The notes: a model not told the origin generated them from the letters alone. Positions 8,286-17,598 are shown, counted from the first letter of the stretch. The stretch is 64,000 bases of DNA from Apibacter raozihei (GCF_004014855.1 NZ_CP034930.1:310001-374000); one strand, 5' to 3'. Made by a program: numbers and translations.

Positions 8286-11051
8286 ATGAACTGGAAAAAA
8301 TTTTCAATCTGGGGAATAACTACTCTCCTTATATGCCTGTTCATTCAAATGGGGTTAAAGATGTGGATCAATAAGAGTCTTCCTATGTTTATAAAAGAGA
8401 AAAATGATACTCCTTATAACTTCAATTATGAACAAGTTTCTTATTCTTTATGGTCTCGACAAATAACCATTGACGGTATAGCCATTTCCCCTAAAACTAA
8501 AAAAAATGAAGCATATCATATTCAAATTAAAAAAATCCTAATTCATGGGGTACATTTTTTTACTTTTTTGAGCAGAAAAGATCTTATTGCTGATTATATT
8601 GAAATTACTAAACCTGAGATACTTTGTATCCAGCCATCTGGTACTGATACTGATCTGAAAAGTTTTAAGTCCTATCGTCTTGGTAAATCTATACAAATAA
8701 ATAACCTGCATATCAAAGAAGGAAAATTCAAATCGGTTACTAGCAATGATCATAGTAATATTGCCTCATTTGAAAATCTGAATATACATTTAAACGGAGT
8801 GGTCTGGGATATGGTTAATAAAGAAAAAAGAATTCCTGTTACTTACAAAAATGCTCAAATAAATGCTGAAAAAATATTTTATAAAATTAACAAATCTCAT
8901 ATTTTATCGCTAAAAAAATTTGTTTTAGAAAATGATAATCTTTTCGCTAAAAAAATTTATGTATATTCCGACAGCACATCGCAAGGAATTGATAAAAATG
9001 TAAATACAGAGAAAACATCATTAAATATAAAAGTTCCTTCAGCTAAAATCAAAGATTTTGATTGGGGTTATAACCGTGGTGGATTATTTGTAAAAACATC
9101 AAAAATTGAAGTAGATTCAAGCCAGATTTTAATAAGCACAAAAAAGAATATTCAACGGACAAATACTAGTAACTATGAAACCGAAAGAATTTTACCTTTT
9201 AACTTAAATATTGACACTATTCTCATTACCCGATCGATTCTCAACCTGAATAATCATGTTAAAAGTAAAAATATAAACATTTTATTAAGCAATATCAACA
9301 ATCGTACAAACGAAAAAATCACGATTGACCTTGTTAAATTATTTAATACTTATGTGATTATTAAAGAAAACAATAATCTTGCTTTTACAGAAAATTCCAG
9401 AGTGGGTTATTTTTTTAATGATTTACTTTTAATTAACAAATTTACCTTAGCTTCTACCAATTTTGATTATTATGATAGAAATAATCAAAATATTTTGCAG
9501 GTTAAAAACTTAAATTTGAATATTAACCAATTAAAAATAAATACTTTAATCCCTGAAAATAAAAAAATCCCTCCTTTAAGTTTTGCAAGTTACAACATTT
9601 CAGCTGATACAGTTTTTTTATCTGACTTGCAAAGTCATAGCATTAGAGCAGAACATATAGGTTTTTCTGATCATAATCTCGTTACCTCCAAAGTTGAGTT
9701 ATTTCCTAAACTTTCAAACAAAAATAAGATCATTAAAAATTTATTTTATATAAAAATCAACTCTTTAAATATCAATAACATTCAATGGGGTAATAAGAAA
9801 AATCAGTATTTTATTGATATTCCTGATATAAAAATTAATCAAATGAAGGCTGATATATATCAAAATAAAACAGCTCATAATGCAATTAATAGCATCAATC
9901 TCAATTCAAAAAAATGGCTGATTAACGTAGATAAATTGAGCATCATAAATTCTTCAGCGGAACTTTTTAATTTTGATTCAAAAAAAAGTTTATCTTCTAT
10001 TCAAGATTTTGATTTAATTATTAAGCAGATCCAATTTACCCCATCTAATCGAGAGGTTACTGATTTACCAATTGTTTTTTCAAATTTTAGTTTACGTGGC
10101 AATAATTTAACCTTTAGTTCGGGTTTTCATATTTCAAAAATCAAATATATATATTTATCCAATCACACATTTTCAATGAACAATCTTACCATCTTACCTG
10201 ATCCTTCTAAAACAAATTACATGAAAAAGAATGGTATAGATGCGTATTCTTTGTTTCTTCCTGAAACGAAAATTATTAATTTATCAGCTAAACTTACAAA
10301 CAATAAATTTTTTATCACAGTTCCTGAAATACCTTTAGATAAACTTTCTCTTACCATTCATCAATATGATATACCTGACAGCATATACAAAGCGGTATAC
10401 AAACCTTTTTTTAGTGAAAAGCTGAGAAGATTAAGTCATAAAGTTAAAATTGATCAAATATCTCTGTTAAATTCAACTATTAACTATGAGGAAGAATCAC
10501 TGAATAAAGGAACAGGTAAAATAAATTTTTCAAATATAAACGCTGTGATTCATAATTTAAATAACGGATATCCTAATACTATACCTAATGATGTTCTTGT
10601 CACTTTCAAAAGTAATTTTATGGAGCGGGCAATTTTTAATGCGGAATGGACTTTTAATATATCAGATCCGGAAAATAAATTTAGAGTAAAAGGATATATA
10701 AACGATTTGCCGGCAGAACAGGTTAACCCATTTATTAAACCTTACTTGCATGCTTCTGCCGAGGGTATTTTTAAAAAAGTTTCTTTTGATTTTTATGGAA
10801 ATAATGAGATAGGTAATGGAACTTTTGGAATAAATTATAAAGATTTACATGTTACTTTATTTAATAAAAATGGTCTTAAAGAAAAAAAATTAATGTCCAG
10901 CTTAGCTAATTTATTAATTATCAACGACACTAAAGATTCTTTAAAAACGCTGGAAATCAAAGAAACTAAAAGAAGTCAGGATAAATCATTTTTTAATTTT
11001 CTTTGGAAAATGTCATTAAACGGACTTAAGCAAACTTTATTGATTTTTTAA
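8286..11051 (+). CDS. AsmA/DUF748-like large envelope protein
   Basis: A 921-residue protein with one N-terminal membrane anchor (residues about 7-26), followed by a long, beta-rich, Asn- and Ile-rich periplasmic region with repeated strand-turn patterns such as the INNLHIKEG and IKINSLNINNIQWG stretches. The C-terminal 150 residues (PAEQVNPFIKPYLHASAEG, then a GNNEIGNGTFGINYKDL motif) resemble the end of AsmA-like and DUF748 proteins. These belong to the bridge-like lipid-transfer class with TamB and YhdP and are thought to carry phospholipids between the membranes. It stands alone: divergent from the Sel1 gene and only 35 nt upstream of the copper operon, which has its own promoter. Codon use is very AT-rich, like its neighbours. 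Family placement rests on anchor plus C-terminal motif, so function is inferred. Confidence 0.65.
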   Translation: MNWKKFSIWGITTLLICLFIQMGLKMWINKSLPMFIKEKNDTPYNFNYEQVSYSLWSRQITIDGIAISPKTKKNEAYHIQIKKILIHGVHFFTFLSRKDLIADYIEITKPEILCIQPSGTDTDLKSFKSYRLGKSIQINNLHIKEGKFKSVTSNDHSNIASFENLNIHLNGVVWDMVNKEKRIPVTYKNAQINAEKIFYKINKSHILSLKKFVLENDNLFAKKIYVYSDSTSQGIDKNVNTEKTSLNIKVPSAKIKDFDWGYNRGGLFVKTSKIEVDSSQILISTKKNIQRTNTSNYETERILPFNLNIDTILITRSILNLNNHVKSKNINILLSNINNRTNEKITIDLVKLFNTYVIIKENNNLAFTENSRVGYFFNDLLLINKFTLASTNFDYYDRNNQNILQVKNLNLNINQLKINTLIPENKKIPPLSFASYNISADTVFLSDLQSHSIRAEHIGFSDHNLVTSKVELFPKLSNKNKIIKNLFYIKINSLNINNIQWGNKKNQYFIDIPDIKINQMKADIYQNKTAHNAINSINLNSKKWLINVDKLSIINSSAELFNFDSKKSLSSIQDFDLIIKQIQFTPSNREVTDLPIVFSNFSLRGNNLTFSSGFHISKIKYIYLSNHTFSMNNLTILPDPSKTNYMKKNGIDAYSLFLPETKIINLSAKLTNNKFFITVPEIPLDKLSLTIHQYDIPDSIYKAVYKPFFSEKLRRLSHKVKIDQISLLNSTINYEEESLNKGTGKINFSNINAVIHNLNNGYPNTIPNDVLVTFKSNFMERAIFNAEWTFNISDPENKFRVKGYINDLPAEQVNPFIKPYLHASAEGIFKKVSFDFYGNNEIGNGTFGINYKDLHVTLFNKNGLKEKKLMSSLANLLIINDTKDSLKTLEIKETKRSQDKSFFNFLWKMSLNGLKQTLLIF

Positions 11052-11082
11052 TTTGTTTTTATCTGGTTTACTTATATATTTG
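11052..11082 (+). promoter_or_regulatory. Bacteroidota-type promoter for the copper-uptake operon
   Basis: TTTG at 11052-11055 and TATATTTG at 11075-11082 are separated by 19 nt, an exact match to the TTTG / TAnnTTTG consensus. The -7 box ends only 4 nt before the ATG at 11087, so the transcript should be leaderless or nearly so. Confidence 0.75.
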
Positions 11083-11086
11083 TCTT

Positions 11087-11455
11087 ATGAAGTTTGGTCT
11101 TATTTTGTTGATATTTCTAACATTCTTCAGGCCATTAATCCCTTTGTTGGATTATGGTCTTAACTACAAGTATTTTTCTACTGTATTATGTATTAACAAA
11201 AACAAACCGGAAACCCATTGTAACGGAAAATGTCAGTTAGCAAAAGAAATAGCTGACAAAGCGGCTCAGGATAGTCAAGAAAATACAACAAGCAATTCTA
11301 TAAAATTTGTAGACGTTTTTATTATAATAGACAAATTGGATTTTTCTATAAATAAAATTCAAATCTCTCCTGTTACAAATTTTTATCATTATATAGATTT
11401 ATATTCTATAATTTATCAAACCTCTATTTTTAAACCTCCCGTTTTATCCCGATAA
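11087..11455 (+). CDS. Small membrane-anchored Cys-motif protein of copper operon
   Basis: A 122-residue protein with a hydrophobic N-terminal segment (residues about 3-22), then a conserved-looking metal-type motif: Cys35-Ile-Asn, nine residues, and Cys45-Asn-Gly-Lys-Cys49. The rest is polar and without recognisable domains. Small proteins with this CINxxxP...CNGKC pattern occur in Bacteroidota next to metal-related TonB receptors, but I know of no assigned function. Here it is the first gene of a putative operon with a YtkA-like lipoprotein and an OprC-type copper receptor. A role in copper binding or delivery in the envelope is therefore a reasonable inference from three cysteines plus context. 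The ATG directly follows a strong promoter. Confidence 0.6.
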   Translation: MKFGLILLIFLTFFRPLIPLLDYGLNYKYFSTVLCINKNKPETHCNGKCQLAKEIADKAAQDSQENTTSNSIKFVDVFIIIDKLDFSINKIQISPVTNFYHYIDLYSIIYQTSIFKPPVLSR

Positions 11456-11585
11456 ACTTATACTTTTTTTTCTTCTGTTTCAATTTATTATAAGCGGAAG
11501 TATAATCTTGTTTATCAATAATAACTTTTTTTAATCAGGCTAATAGCATATTAAGCCCTGGGATAATCATTTAATTTATTAGAAT

Positions 11586-12452
11586 ATGAAAAACGTATCA
11601 ATTTTAAATTTTCTTAGCTTATCATTATCTATCTTTTTTTTACTCATTACTATCTCTTGTAAAAATGAGGATTCTTCTTCTGATTCAGGTAATTCCGTCC
11701 TTTCCGGATTAATTAAAATTCAGGAAGAAGCCAATGAAAATCACATCATAACTTTATATAGCAAAACCGGAAAGATAATTACGGGTTATAATGAAATTTT
11801 TCTTCGCATTCAAAACAAAACCAATGGCGAGTTTATATCCGGAGCTTCAATATCCTGGAAACCTTTGATGCGTATGACTAACAAAAGCCATTCTTGCCCA
11901 TATGAAAGCATCGTACATTTAAGTAACGAACCCACTTTATACAAAGGTTTCATTTTATTTCAAATGGCTAATAACGATTCCGAATACTGGGAACTTGAAC
12001 TTGATTATAAAATAAAAAATCAGAATTTTAAGACTTCAATTAAACTCACGGTTTTAAACTCCCCCAACAAGGTAATACAGAATTTTACAGGTACCGACAA
12101 CAACAAATATTTATTAGCTTGGGTTTCGCCGATATCTCCAACAATTGGTAGTAATGAGTTGACTGCCTATTTATACAAAATGGAAAATATGTTCACTTTT
12201 ACCCCTGTAAATAATTATAAAATAATAATTGATCCCAGAATGCCTGAAATGGGAAATCATGGTTCTCCCAATAACTCAGATTTAATTAATTCAGAACTTT
12301 CCGGTTTTTACAAGGGTAAAATTTCTTTTACAATGACCGGATACTGGAAAATCAATTTACAGGTATTAGATGCGTCAGGACAAGCTATTAAAGGTGAATC
12401 TATTACCGAAACCAACAGTTCTAGCAGCATTTTTTGGGAAACAGAATTATAA
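11586..12452 (+). CDS. Lipoprotein with two YtkA/FixH-like domains
   Basis: A 288-residue lipoprotein with a signal peptide ending in a lipobox (LITISC, lipidated Cys about residue 26) and an acidic/Ser linker. Two beta-sandwich modules follow. The first contains WKPLMRMTNKSHSCPYE and then YKGFILFQM. The second contains DPRMPEMGNHGSPNN and then YKGKISFTMTGYWKINLQV. The second matches the YtkA/FixH-type pattern (MPxMGH followed by GxYxGxxxFxMxGxW), a family linked to copper handling and cytochrome oxidase assembly. The Met and His residues could bind copper. The gene lies 3 nt before the OprC-type receptor, so the two are co-transcribed and probably translationally linked. A 130-nt gap separates it from the upstream Cys protein. 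Function is inferred from family and operon. Confidence 0.7.
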   Translation: MKNVSILNFLSLSLSIFFLLITISCKNEDSSSDSGNSVLSGLIKIQEEANENHIITLYSKTGKIITGYNEIFLRIQNKTNGEFISGASISWKPLMRMTNKSHSCPYESIVHLSNEPTLYKGFILFQMANNDSEYWELELDYKIKNQNFKTSIKLTVLNSPNKVIQNFTGTDNNKYLLAWVSPISPTIGSNELTAYLYKMENMFTFTPVNNYKIIIDPRMPEMGNHGSPNNSDLINSELSGFYKGKISFTMTGYWKINLQVLDASGQAIKGESITETNSSSSIFWETEL

Positions 12453-12455
12453 AAG

Positions 12456-14444
12456 ATGAAAAAAATTCTAACTTTTTTATGTTTATTATATTTTCACTTT
12501 TTTTATACACAAATTGCAGATAGTTTAAAGAATATAACTATAGAAAATATTATTATTCTGGGAACTAAAAAGCCGGATATTTCATCTGAATCCAAGCCTC
12601 TTGCTACCATGGATGAATATATGGAAACTTCAGGAAAAATTGATTTAATTCGTAGAGGTAATTATGGCTGGGAACCCTCTTTAAACGGAATGACTTCTGA
12701 AAGGATTTCTCTTACGTTGGATGGAATGAAATTATTTAATGCGTGTACCGATAAAATGGACCCTGTAACTTCCTACGTAGAAATTTCCAATCTTAAAAAC
12801 ATACAAGTTAGCTCAGGCTTGCAGGGTGGGATACATGGAAGTAATTCGATTGGCGGCAACATTACCATGAACTTAAAAAAAACCGGATTTTTACAAAAAA
12901 AATGGAGTAAAAGCCTGTACACCGGCTATGAAACGAATGGTAATTATTTCATCAATGGAATAGACATCTCTCACTCTAACAAAAAATTCTATTTTTCTTC
13001 CGGCTTATTTCACAGAAAAAGTGAAAATTACAAATCCGGAGGTCAAAAAGAAATATACTTTTCACAATTTGAAAAAACTAACCTTTACACTCATTTAGGC
13101 TACCGCATATCCAAATCTCAGTTTCTGGAAAGTACATTTATTTTAGATAAGGCTACCCATGTCGGCTATCCGGCACTTACCATGGATGTAAAGAAAGCAG
13201 AAGCCTGGATAGGCTCTTTGAGTTACAGAAAAGAAAATATTTCCTATCTATTAGATTCATGGGAGTCTAAAATTTATTTTAATTCTATAACTCATATTAT
13301 GGATGATACTCACCGTCCCAATAATCCCGTCCACATGGATATGCCAGGGCGAAGCAATACTCTGGGGTTTTATTCAACAGTAAAAGGTAAAACTTCAAGT
13401 CATTCTTTTATTGCCCACTGGGACGGTTTCTATAATCATTCCCAGGCGGAAATGACGATGTACCCTAAAAATTCTGATGCTTCTCCTATGTTTATGTATA
13501 CATGGCCGGATATTCGCACATTTAACACTTCTTTTTTTCTTGAAGATCGTTATACTTTAGATGCCTTAAATTCATTTTCAATTTCTACAAGATGGGGGTA
13601 TCAAAAAGATGGTATAAATGAAGAAATTGGTTTAAAAAGTATACAGATTTTTTTTCCTCAAACTGCTCAATTTAATCATCGAATATTTTTAAAAGCAACA
13701 GCTTTTTATGAGTATACGGCAAATGATTTTCATATTTCTTTAGGAGGCGGTTATGGTGAAAGAACGCCTTCAGTTTCCGAAGCCTATGGATTTTACCTTT
13801 TTAACAATTTTGATAATTTTGATTATATAGGAAACCCGACTTTAAAGAATGAAAAATCATGGGAAGGTAGTTTTATTATGCATGGGAAGATAAAGTCATT
13901 AAAACTGGAAACAGGATCATCCTATTTTTATTTTAATGATTATATTACAGGTAAAAAAAATGAGGAACTATCACCAATGACTCTGGGTGCCAAAGGTGTA
14001 AAAATCTATAATTCTTTAAAGTATGCATCTATCTTTACTACATATTTACAGTTAAATTATACAATATGTAATCGTTGGAAATGGAGCAGCAGGTTTTCTT
14101 ACCAAAAAGGCAGGGATGATAAAGGCACTTCTTTACCGCTCATTGCTCCGTTTTCTTACACATCTTCCATTCTTTTCAATAAAAACCGATTTACCGGTGA
14201 ATTTTCATTTAAAGGATCGGGAAGGCAAAAGAATTATGATCCGGATTTTGGTAATCAGAAATTCTCTGATTTTATTATATATAACTTTTCAACAGGCTAT
14301 TCTTTTCTCTTTGGTTCTTATAAATTAGTGAGTAAGATAGGAGTTGAAAACCTTTTGGATAAAAAATACACAACATATTCAGATTGGAATAATATTTTAA
14401 GAAAAGGACGTAATTTTTTTATTAATATATCCTTTGACTGGTAA
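12456..14444 (+). CDS. oprC: OprC/NosA-type TonB-dependent copper receptor
   Basis: A 662-residue outer membrane receptor with signal peptide (residues 1-19), TonB plug (about 30-145) and 22-strand-type barrel ending in an aromatic residue (FDW). The plug carries DGMKLFNACTDKMDPVTSYVE, in which Cys97 and Met101 form a CxxxM motif. A barrel segment carries THIMDD with His280 and Met282 as HxM. These four residues match the CxxxM-HxM copper site described for Pseudomonas OprC, and the surrounding plug sequence is also of that family. Further Met- and His-rich loop stretches (PVHMDMPG near 291-298) fit copper capture. It closes a putative operon with a Cys-motif protein and a YtkA-like lipoprotein and is followed by a good terminator. 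The receptor type is well supported; copper as substrate is family knowledge plus conserved ligands. Confidence 0.88.
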   Translation: MKKILTFLCLLYFHFFYTQIADSLKNITIENIIILGTKKPDISSESKPLATMDEYMETSGKIDLIRRGNYGWEPSLNGMTSERISLTLDGMKLFNACTDKMDPVTSYVEISNLKNIQVSSGLQGGIHGSNSIGGNITMNLKKTGFLQKKWSKSLYTGYETNGNYFINGIDISHSNKKFYFSSGLFHRKSENYKSGGQKEIYFSQFEKTNLYTHLGYRISKSQFLESTFILDKATHVGYPALTMDVKKAEAWIGSLSYRKENISYLLDSWESKIYFNSITHIMDDTHRPNNPVHMDMPGRSNTLGFYSTVKGKTSSHSFIAHWDGFYNHSQAEMTMYPKNSDASPMFMYTWPDIRTFNTSFFLEDRYTLDALNSFSISTRWGYQKDGINEEIGLKSIQIFFPQTAQFNHRIFLKATAFYEYTANDFHISLGGGYGERTPSVSEAYGFYLFNNFDNFDYIGNPTLKNEKSWEGSFIMHGKIKSLKLETGSSYFYFNDYITGKKNEELSPMTLGAKGVKIYNSLKYASIFTTYLQLNYTICNRWKWSSRFSYQKGRDDKGTSLPLIAPFSYTSSILFNKNRFTGEFSFKGSGRQKNYDPDFGNQKFSDFIIYNFSTGYSFLFGSYKLVSKIGVENLLDKKYTTYSDWNNILRKGRNFFINISFDW

Positions 14445-14477
14445 TATTTGTTTTAATACAATAATCATTTAATACTT

Positions 14478-14515
14478 AAACCTCTGGTAAATATTTTATA
14501 ACCGGAGGTTTTTTA
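14478..14515 (+). terminator. Terminator of the copper operon
   Basis: aaacctctggt (14478-14488) pairs with accggaggttt (14501-14511) with one mismatch, 12-nt loop, followed by a T run. It lies 33 nt after the receptor stop codon. Confidence 0.8.
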
Positions 14516-14584
14516 TTTCCTCCCAACTCATTAAACAAATATTAAACATCTTAAAACGAATAATTTAAATACAAATAAAACATA

Positions 14585-14618
14585 TTTGTTAGATTAATCT
14601 AATTTTTTATTACATTTG
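14585..14618 (+). promoter_or_regulatory. sodB promoter with palindromic operator
   Basis: TTTG at 14585-14588 and TACATTTG at 14611-14618 fit the Bacteroidota promoter with a slightly long 22-nt spacer. The spacer begins with a perfect 14-bp palindrome, ttagattaatctaa (14589-14602), exactly where a repressor would block polymerase. Given the iron enzyme downstream, a metalloregulator (Fur- or DtxR-type) is the natural candidate, but this is inference. Confidence 0.6.
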
Positions 14619-14657
14619 TAATAATTAAAAATAGTACAAACAAGAAAACTTAAGATA

Positions 14658-15254
14658 ATGCATATCACAAAAATACTTCCTCCGTTACCTTATGACAGAC
14701 ATGCACTAGCACCTGTAATTACAGAGGAAACCTTAGATTATCATTACGGAAAGCATCATGCAGCCTATGTAAACAATCTTATGAATATTGTTTCAGACAG
14801 TAAATTTAACAATTTATCTATTGAAGAAATGATTAAAACCGGTTTTGAAACACATAATGAAGGACTCTTTAATAATGCGGCCCAGCATTGGAATCACACA
14901 TTTTTTTGGAACTGTCTTTCCCCCCATGGGGGGAAGACACCCAAAAATGAAATTGCTGCCTTAATTAACCGTGATTTCGGAAGCTTTGAAAGTTTTAAAA
15001 ATAATTTCACCACCATATCAAGTAAACTTTTCGGCTGTGGATGGACCTGGCTGGCTTTAAATAATAACAAAAAATTAGAAATCCTGCCATTAAAAAATGC
15101 CGATAATCCTCTTATTTTTGGAAAAAAACCATTAATAGCTTTGGATGTATGGGAGCATGCTTACTATATAGATTATCGTAATGCAAGACCCAAATTTATT
15201 GATGGATTTTGGGAAATTGTAAACTGGGATTTTGCTAATCAAAATTTAAAATAA
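14658..15254 (+). CDS. sodB: Superoxide dismutase, iron type
   Basis: This 198-residue enzyme converts superoxide to oxygen and hydrogen peroxide. It has the Fe/Mn-SOD fold with all four metal ligands: His29 (in YHYGKHH), His80 (in QHWNHTFFW), Asp163 and His167 (in DVWEHAYY). Gln76 in the AAQHWNH segment sits at the position that distinguishes iron from most manganese enzymes, so iron is the likely metal. No signal peptide is present, so it is cytoplasmic. It has its own promoter with an operator-like palindrome, and the next gene starts 1 nt after its stop codon. Length and motifs are those of a complete enzyme. Confidence 0.96.
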   Translation: MHITKILPPLPYDRHALAPVITEETLDYHYGKHHAAYVNNLMNIVSDSKFNNLSIEEMIKTGFETHNEGLFNNAAQHWNHTFFWNCLSPHGGKTPKNEIAALINRDFGSFESFKNNFTTISSKLFGCGWTWLALNNNKKLEILPLKNADNPLIFGKKPLIALDVWEHAYYIDYRNARPKFIDGFWEIVNWDFANQNLK

Positions 15255-15255
15255 T

Positions 15256-15708
15256 ATGAGCGACACTTGCATGCATCACATTGAAAATCACTGGAAAAAA
15301 TTAACGTTTTATTCCAACGAACTTTTTAACAACTCAAAGTTTGAACGTGCTTTGCACGGTTATGAAGAAGCTCTTTATAGATCTGAAGTTTTAAATAACC
15401 ATATTGAACTGTGCAATAAACTAAAAATACCATTTGTGCAGATTTATATTATCTCCTGTAATAATCTGGCTAATACGTACAAAGAAATAAATAAAAAAGA
15501 CAAGGCTGAAAAAATACTAAAGAGAGCCCTTTTTTATCTTTTACACCTTACAGGAAATAAAAGTCTAGACAAGGAAAACATAAAAATGGAAATGAGAAAA
15601 GCTATGATATCTTATACCTACTTCATCAAAGAAAATAACATTCCTATTTCTAATAAGGAGAAACTTTTTCAGACGATAAAAGAAGAAATTTTGGAAAAAT
15701 CCGCATAA
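15256..15708 (+). CDS. Small TPR-like protein coupled to sodB
   Basis: A 150-residue helical protein whose segments SKFERALHGYEEALYRSE and NNLANTYKEINKKDKAEKIL read as two or three tetratricopeptide-like hairpins. The N-terminus has Cys5, His7 and His8 (CMHH). There is no signal peptide. The start codon follows the sodB stop by 1 nt, so the gene is surely in the same transcript and probably translated by re-initiation. It could assist metal loading or stability of the dismutase, but nothing in the sequence shows this. I do not recognise a named family with confidence. Confidence 0.7.
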   Translation: MSDTCMHHIENHWKKLTFYSNELFNNSKFERALHGYEEALYRSEVLNNHIELCNKLKIPFVQIYIISCNNLANTYKEINKKDKAEKILKRALFYLLHLTGNKSLDKENIKMEMRKAMISYTYFIKENNIPISNKEKLFQTIKEEILEKSA

Positions 15709-15769
15709 CCATAATTTAATTTTAATACTACTCATCTCAGACATTAATTTAGAAAGTTAATTAAGCCTC

Positions 15770-15798
15770 AAGCGGATAAAATTTATCCGCTTTATTTA
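15770..15798 (+). terminator. Terminator of the sodB operon
   Basis: aagcggataaa (15770-15780) and tttatccgctt (15782-15792) form a near-perfect palindrome that folds with a short loop and is followed by T-rich sequence. It lies about 60 nt after the TPR gene. Confidence 0.75.
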
Positions 15799-15862
15799 TA
15801 TTGTTTTTTTTACCTGAAAACAAAAATATATAAAGGTAAATTAAGTTTATGTTAATTTTTAT

Positions 15863-15870
15863 TATTTTTG
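15863..15870 (+). promoter_or_regulatory. Likely -7 promoter box upstream of the secreted-protein pair
   Basis: TATTTTTG matches TAnnTTTG; no good TTTG lies about 19 nt upstream. It precedes a 39-codon ORF (15901-16020) and the gene at 16048. The rest of the 339-bp gap 15709-16047 holds only the sodB terminator. Confidence 0.4.
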
Positions 15871-15900
15871 CCACTTTTAATAATTACTAACTATTTTTAA

Positions 15901-16020
15901 AATGCCTGTAATAAACTCACTTTTAATGAATCATTTGCTTGATCTTGATTCTTTTCTCTTTATAAAAACATTTTACGAGTCACAATTTAAGTTACTCCAC
16001 CTTTATTTCACCCACTTTTA
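15901..16020 (+). CDS. Possible 39-residue small ORF ahead of the secreted pair
   Basis: An ATG at 15901 opens 39 codons ending in TAG at 16020, 27 nt before the next gene. The predicted peptide (MPVINSLLMNHLLDLDSFLF at the start) is mildly hydrophobic with no known motif. It begins about 30 nt after a -7 box. It may be a leader ORF or chance; no Shine-Dalgarno-like sequence is seen. Confidence 0.25.
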
Positions 16021-16047
16021 GAAATATTATTTATTACACATAGATAT

Positions 16048-17598
16048 ATGAAAAATACGCTTTTTGTAACTTTTTTTTTGTTAATAACTAACTTTTTTTA
16101 TTCTCAGCTAGTAGATTTGGCTAAAATATCATCAGGAGAATTTATTGATTATAACAGAATCTATAATAAAAATGAACTATACGGTTATATTTATTTTTTT
16201 GATCAGGGTTTAATTGATAAAGAAACACTTCAAATTGAATATATACTTTTTGATAAAAATTTCAATAAATTATCTACCAATACTTTTACTTCCAAGAAAT
16301 ATTTCGAAAACATGAAGACGCGTTTCATATGCGGCATTAGCGATCCCGACGAATTAGAGATATCGATTATTTATTCTGGTAAAGAAAATGGTATCTATCA
16401 TTTTTTTCGGACTAATTTCGAAATATCTTTATCTACTAATAAAATTAGTCCCAAATATTATTGTATCAATGAGCAATTAAAAGAAATCCCTGAGAGTTTT
16501 TCTGAATATAAAAAAAGTTTCACAAAAGAGAATAAACCCTGCTACATTCAATATTTTCCTAAATTAAACAGCTACTCCATAAAAGATGACATATTTGAAG
16601 ACGTTGGCTCTGAAACCTATCTAAAATTTTTTAATGATAAAAACGAACAACTATGGATTTATGAATATAATTCCAATGCTTCCAAACAGAACTATAATAA
16701 ATCTTATGTTAGATTTTCTACTGAGCATTATTTATATATGTTAGAAAAGAAATATATTAATGAAGTCCCTGAAGAACATAAAATATCAGTTTTAGATATA
16801 ATGACCGGGAATAAAAAAAACGAATACGTTATTGAAAATTCTCAGAGCGAGTATAATTTTGAAAATAATTTTGATAAAATAAACAATCATATATACATAA
16901 CAGGAGTATATTCAAAGTATAAAAAAAATAAGAAATTTAATTTTTTCGAATCAATAGATTTAGATAATTTAGGATATTATAAAATTGTTTTAGATTCTTT
17001 AGGTAATGAAATATCTAAAAATTACATACTATGGGAAGAATTGCAAGGATCATTGGATATTGAAAAAAACGGAATTGTAGATAAAAAATTTATTTTAACA
17101 CCAGTGACTCACTTTATTTTCAAAGATGGCTCAATTTCATTTCTAGTTCAAAAATACCGTCCTTATAAAAATGGTGTTTTGATACCAATAATCGGAATTG
17201 GAGACATAATCCTCTCAAGTACAGAAAAAGAAACTCTAAATTCTGACTTTGTATTAATATCCATGGATAAAGATTTTAAATTAAAGAATATTAATACAAT
17301 AAAAGTAGATTTAGTAAAGGGTTTTAATGTTTATAATACTTTTCTATTTTCTCAATATATAAAGGATAAAACCGAGGCTTTCTTCTTCATTAAAAACTAT
17401 ATAAAATCAGAAAAAAAATGGTATTTAAACATATATAAGATTTCAAATGGAGAATTGAAAGAAGAAATAATACCACTGCATTCTGAAAAAGATAATTATG
17501 AAATAATTCCTATGCAGGCTAAGGAAGGATATATTATATTAAGAGAGTACAACGAAAAAGAAAAGTATAACCAAATTCGTCTGGAAAAACTTAATTAA
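16048..17598 (+). CDS. Secreted protein of unknown function, paralogue 1
   Basis: A 516-residue protein with a Sec signal peptide (MKNTLFVTFFLLITNFFYSQ). The mature part is rich in beta strands, aromatic residues and Lys/Asn. Regularly spaced segments such as LYGYIYFFDQG, LDIMTGNKKNEY, GYYKIVLDSLGNEISK and FVLISMDKDFKLKN read like blades of a propeller or repeated sheets, but no family is recognised. No C-terminal sorting domain is visible, so it probably stays in the periplasm or is surface-exposed by another route. It is a tandem paralogue of the next gene (46-nt gap); both end in an almost identical segment (KEGYIILREYNE...IRLEKLN). I know no function. Confidence 0.7.
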   Translation: MKNTLFVTFFLLITNFFYSQLVDLAKISSGEFIDYNRIYNKNELYGYIYFFDQGLIDKETLQIEYILFDKNFNKLSTNTFTSKKYFENMKTRFICGISDPDELEISIIYSGKENGIYHFFRTNFEISLSTNKISPKYYCINEQLKEIPESFSEYKKSFTKENKPCYIQYFPKLNSYSIKDDIFEDVGSETYLKFFNDKNEQLWIYEYNSNASKQNYNKSYVRFSTEHYLYMLEKKYINEVPEEHKISVLDIMTGNKKNEYVIENSQSEYNFENNFDKINNHIYITGVYSKYKKNKKFNFFESIDLDNLGYYKIVLDSLGNEISKNYILWEELQGSLDIEKNGIVDKKFILTPVTHFIFKDGSISFLVQKYRPYKNGVLIPIIGIGDIILSSTEKETLNSDFVLISMDKDFKLKNINTIKVDLVKGFNVYNTFLFSQYIKDKTEAFFFIKNYIKSEKKWYLNIYKISNGELKEEIIPLHSEKDNYEIIPMQAKEGYIILREYNEKEKYNQIRLEKLN

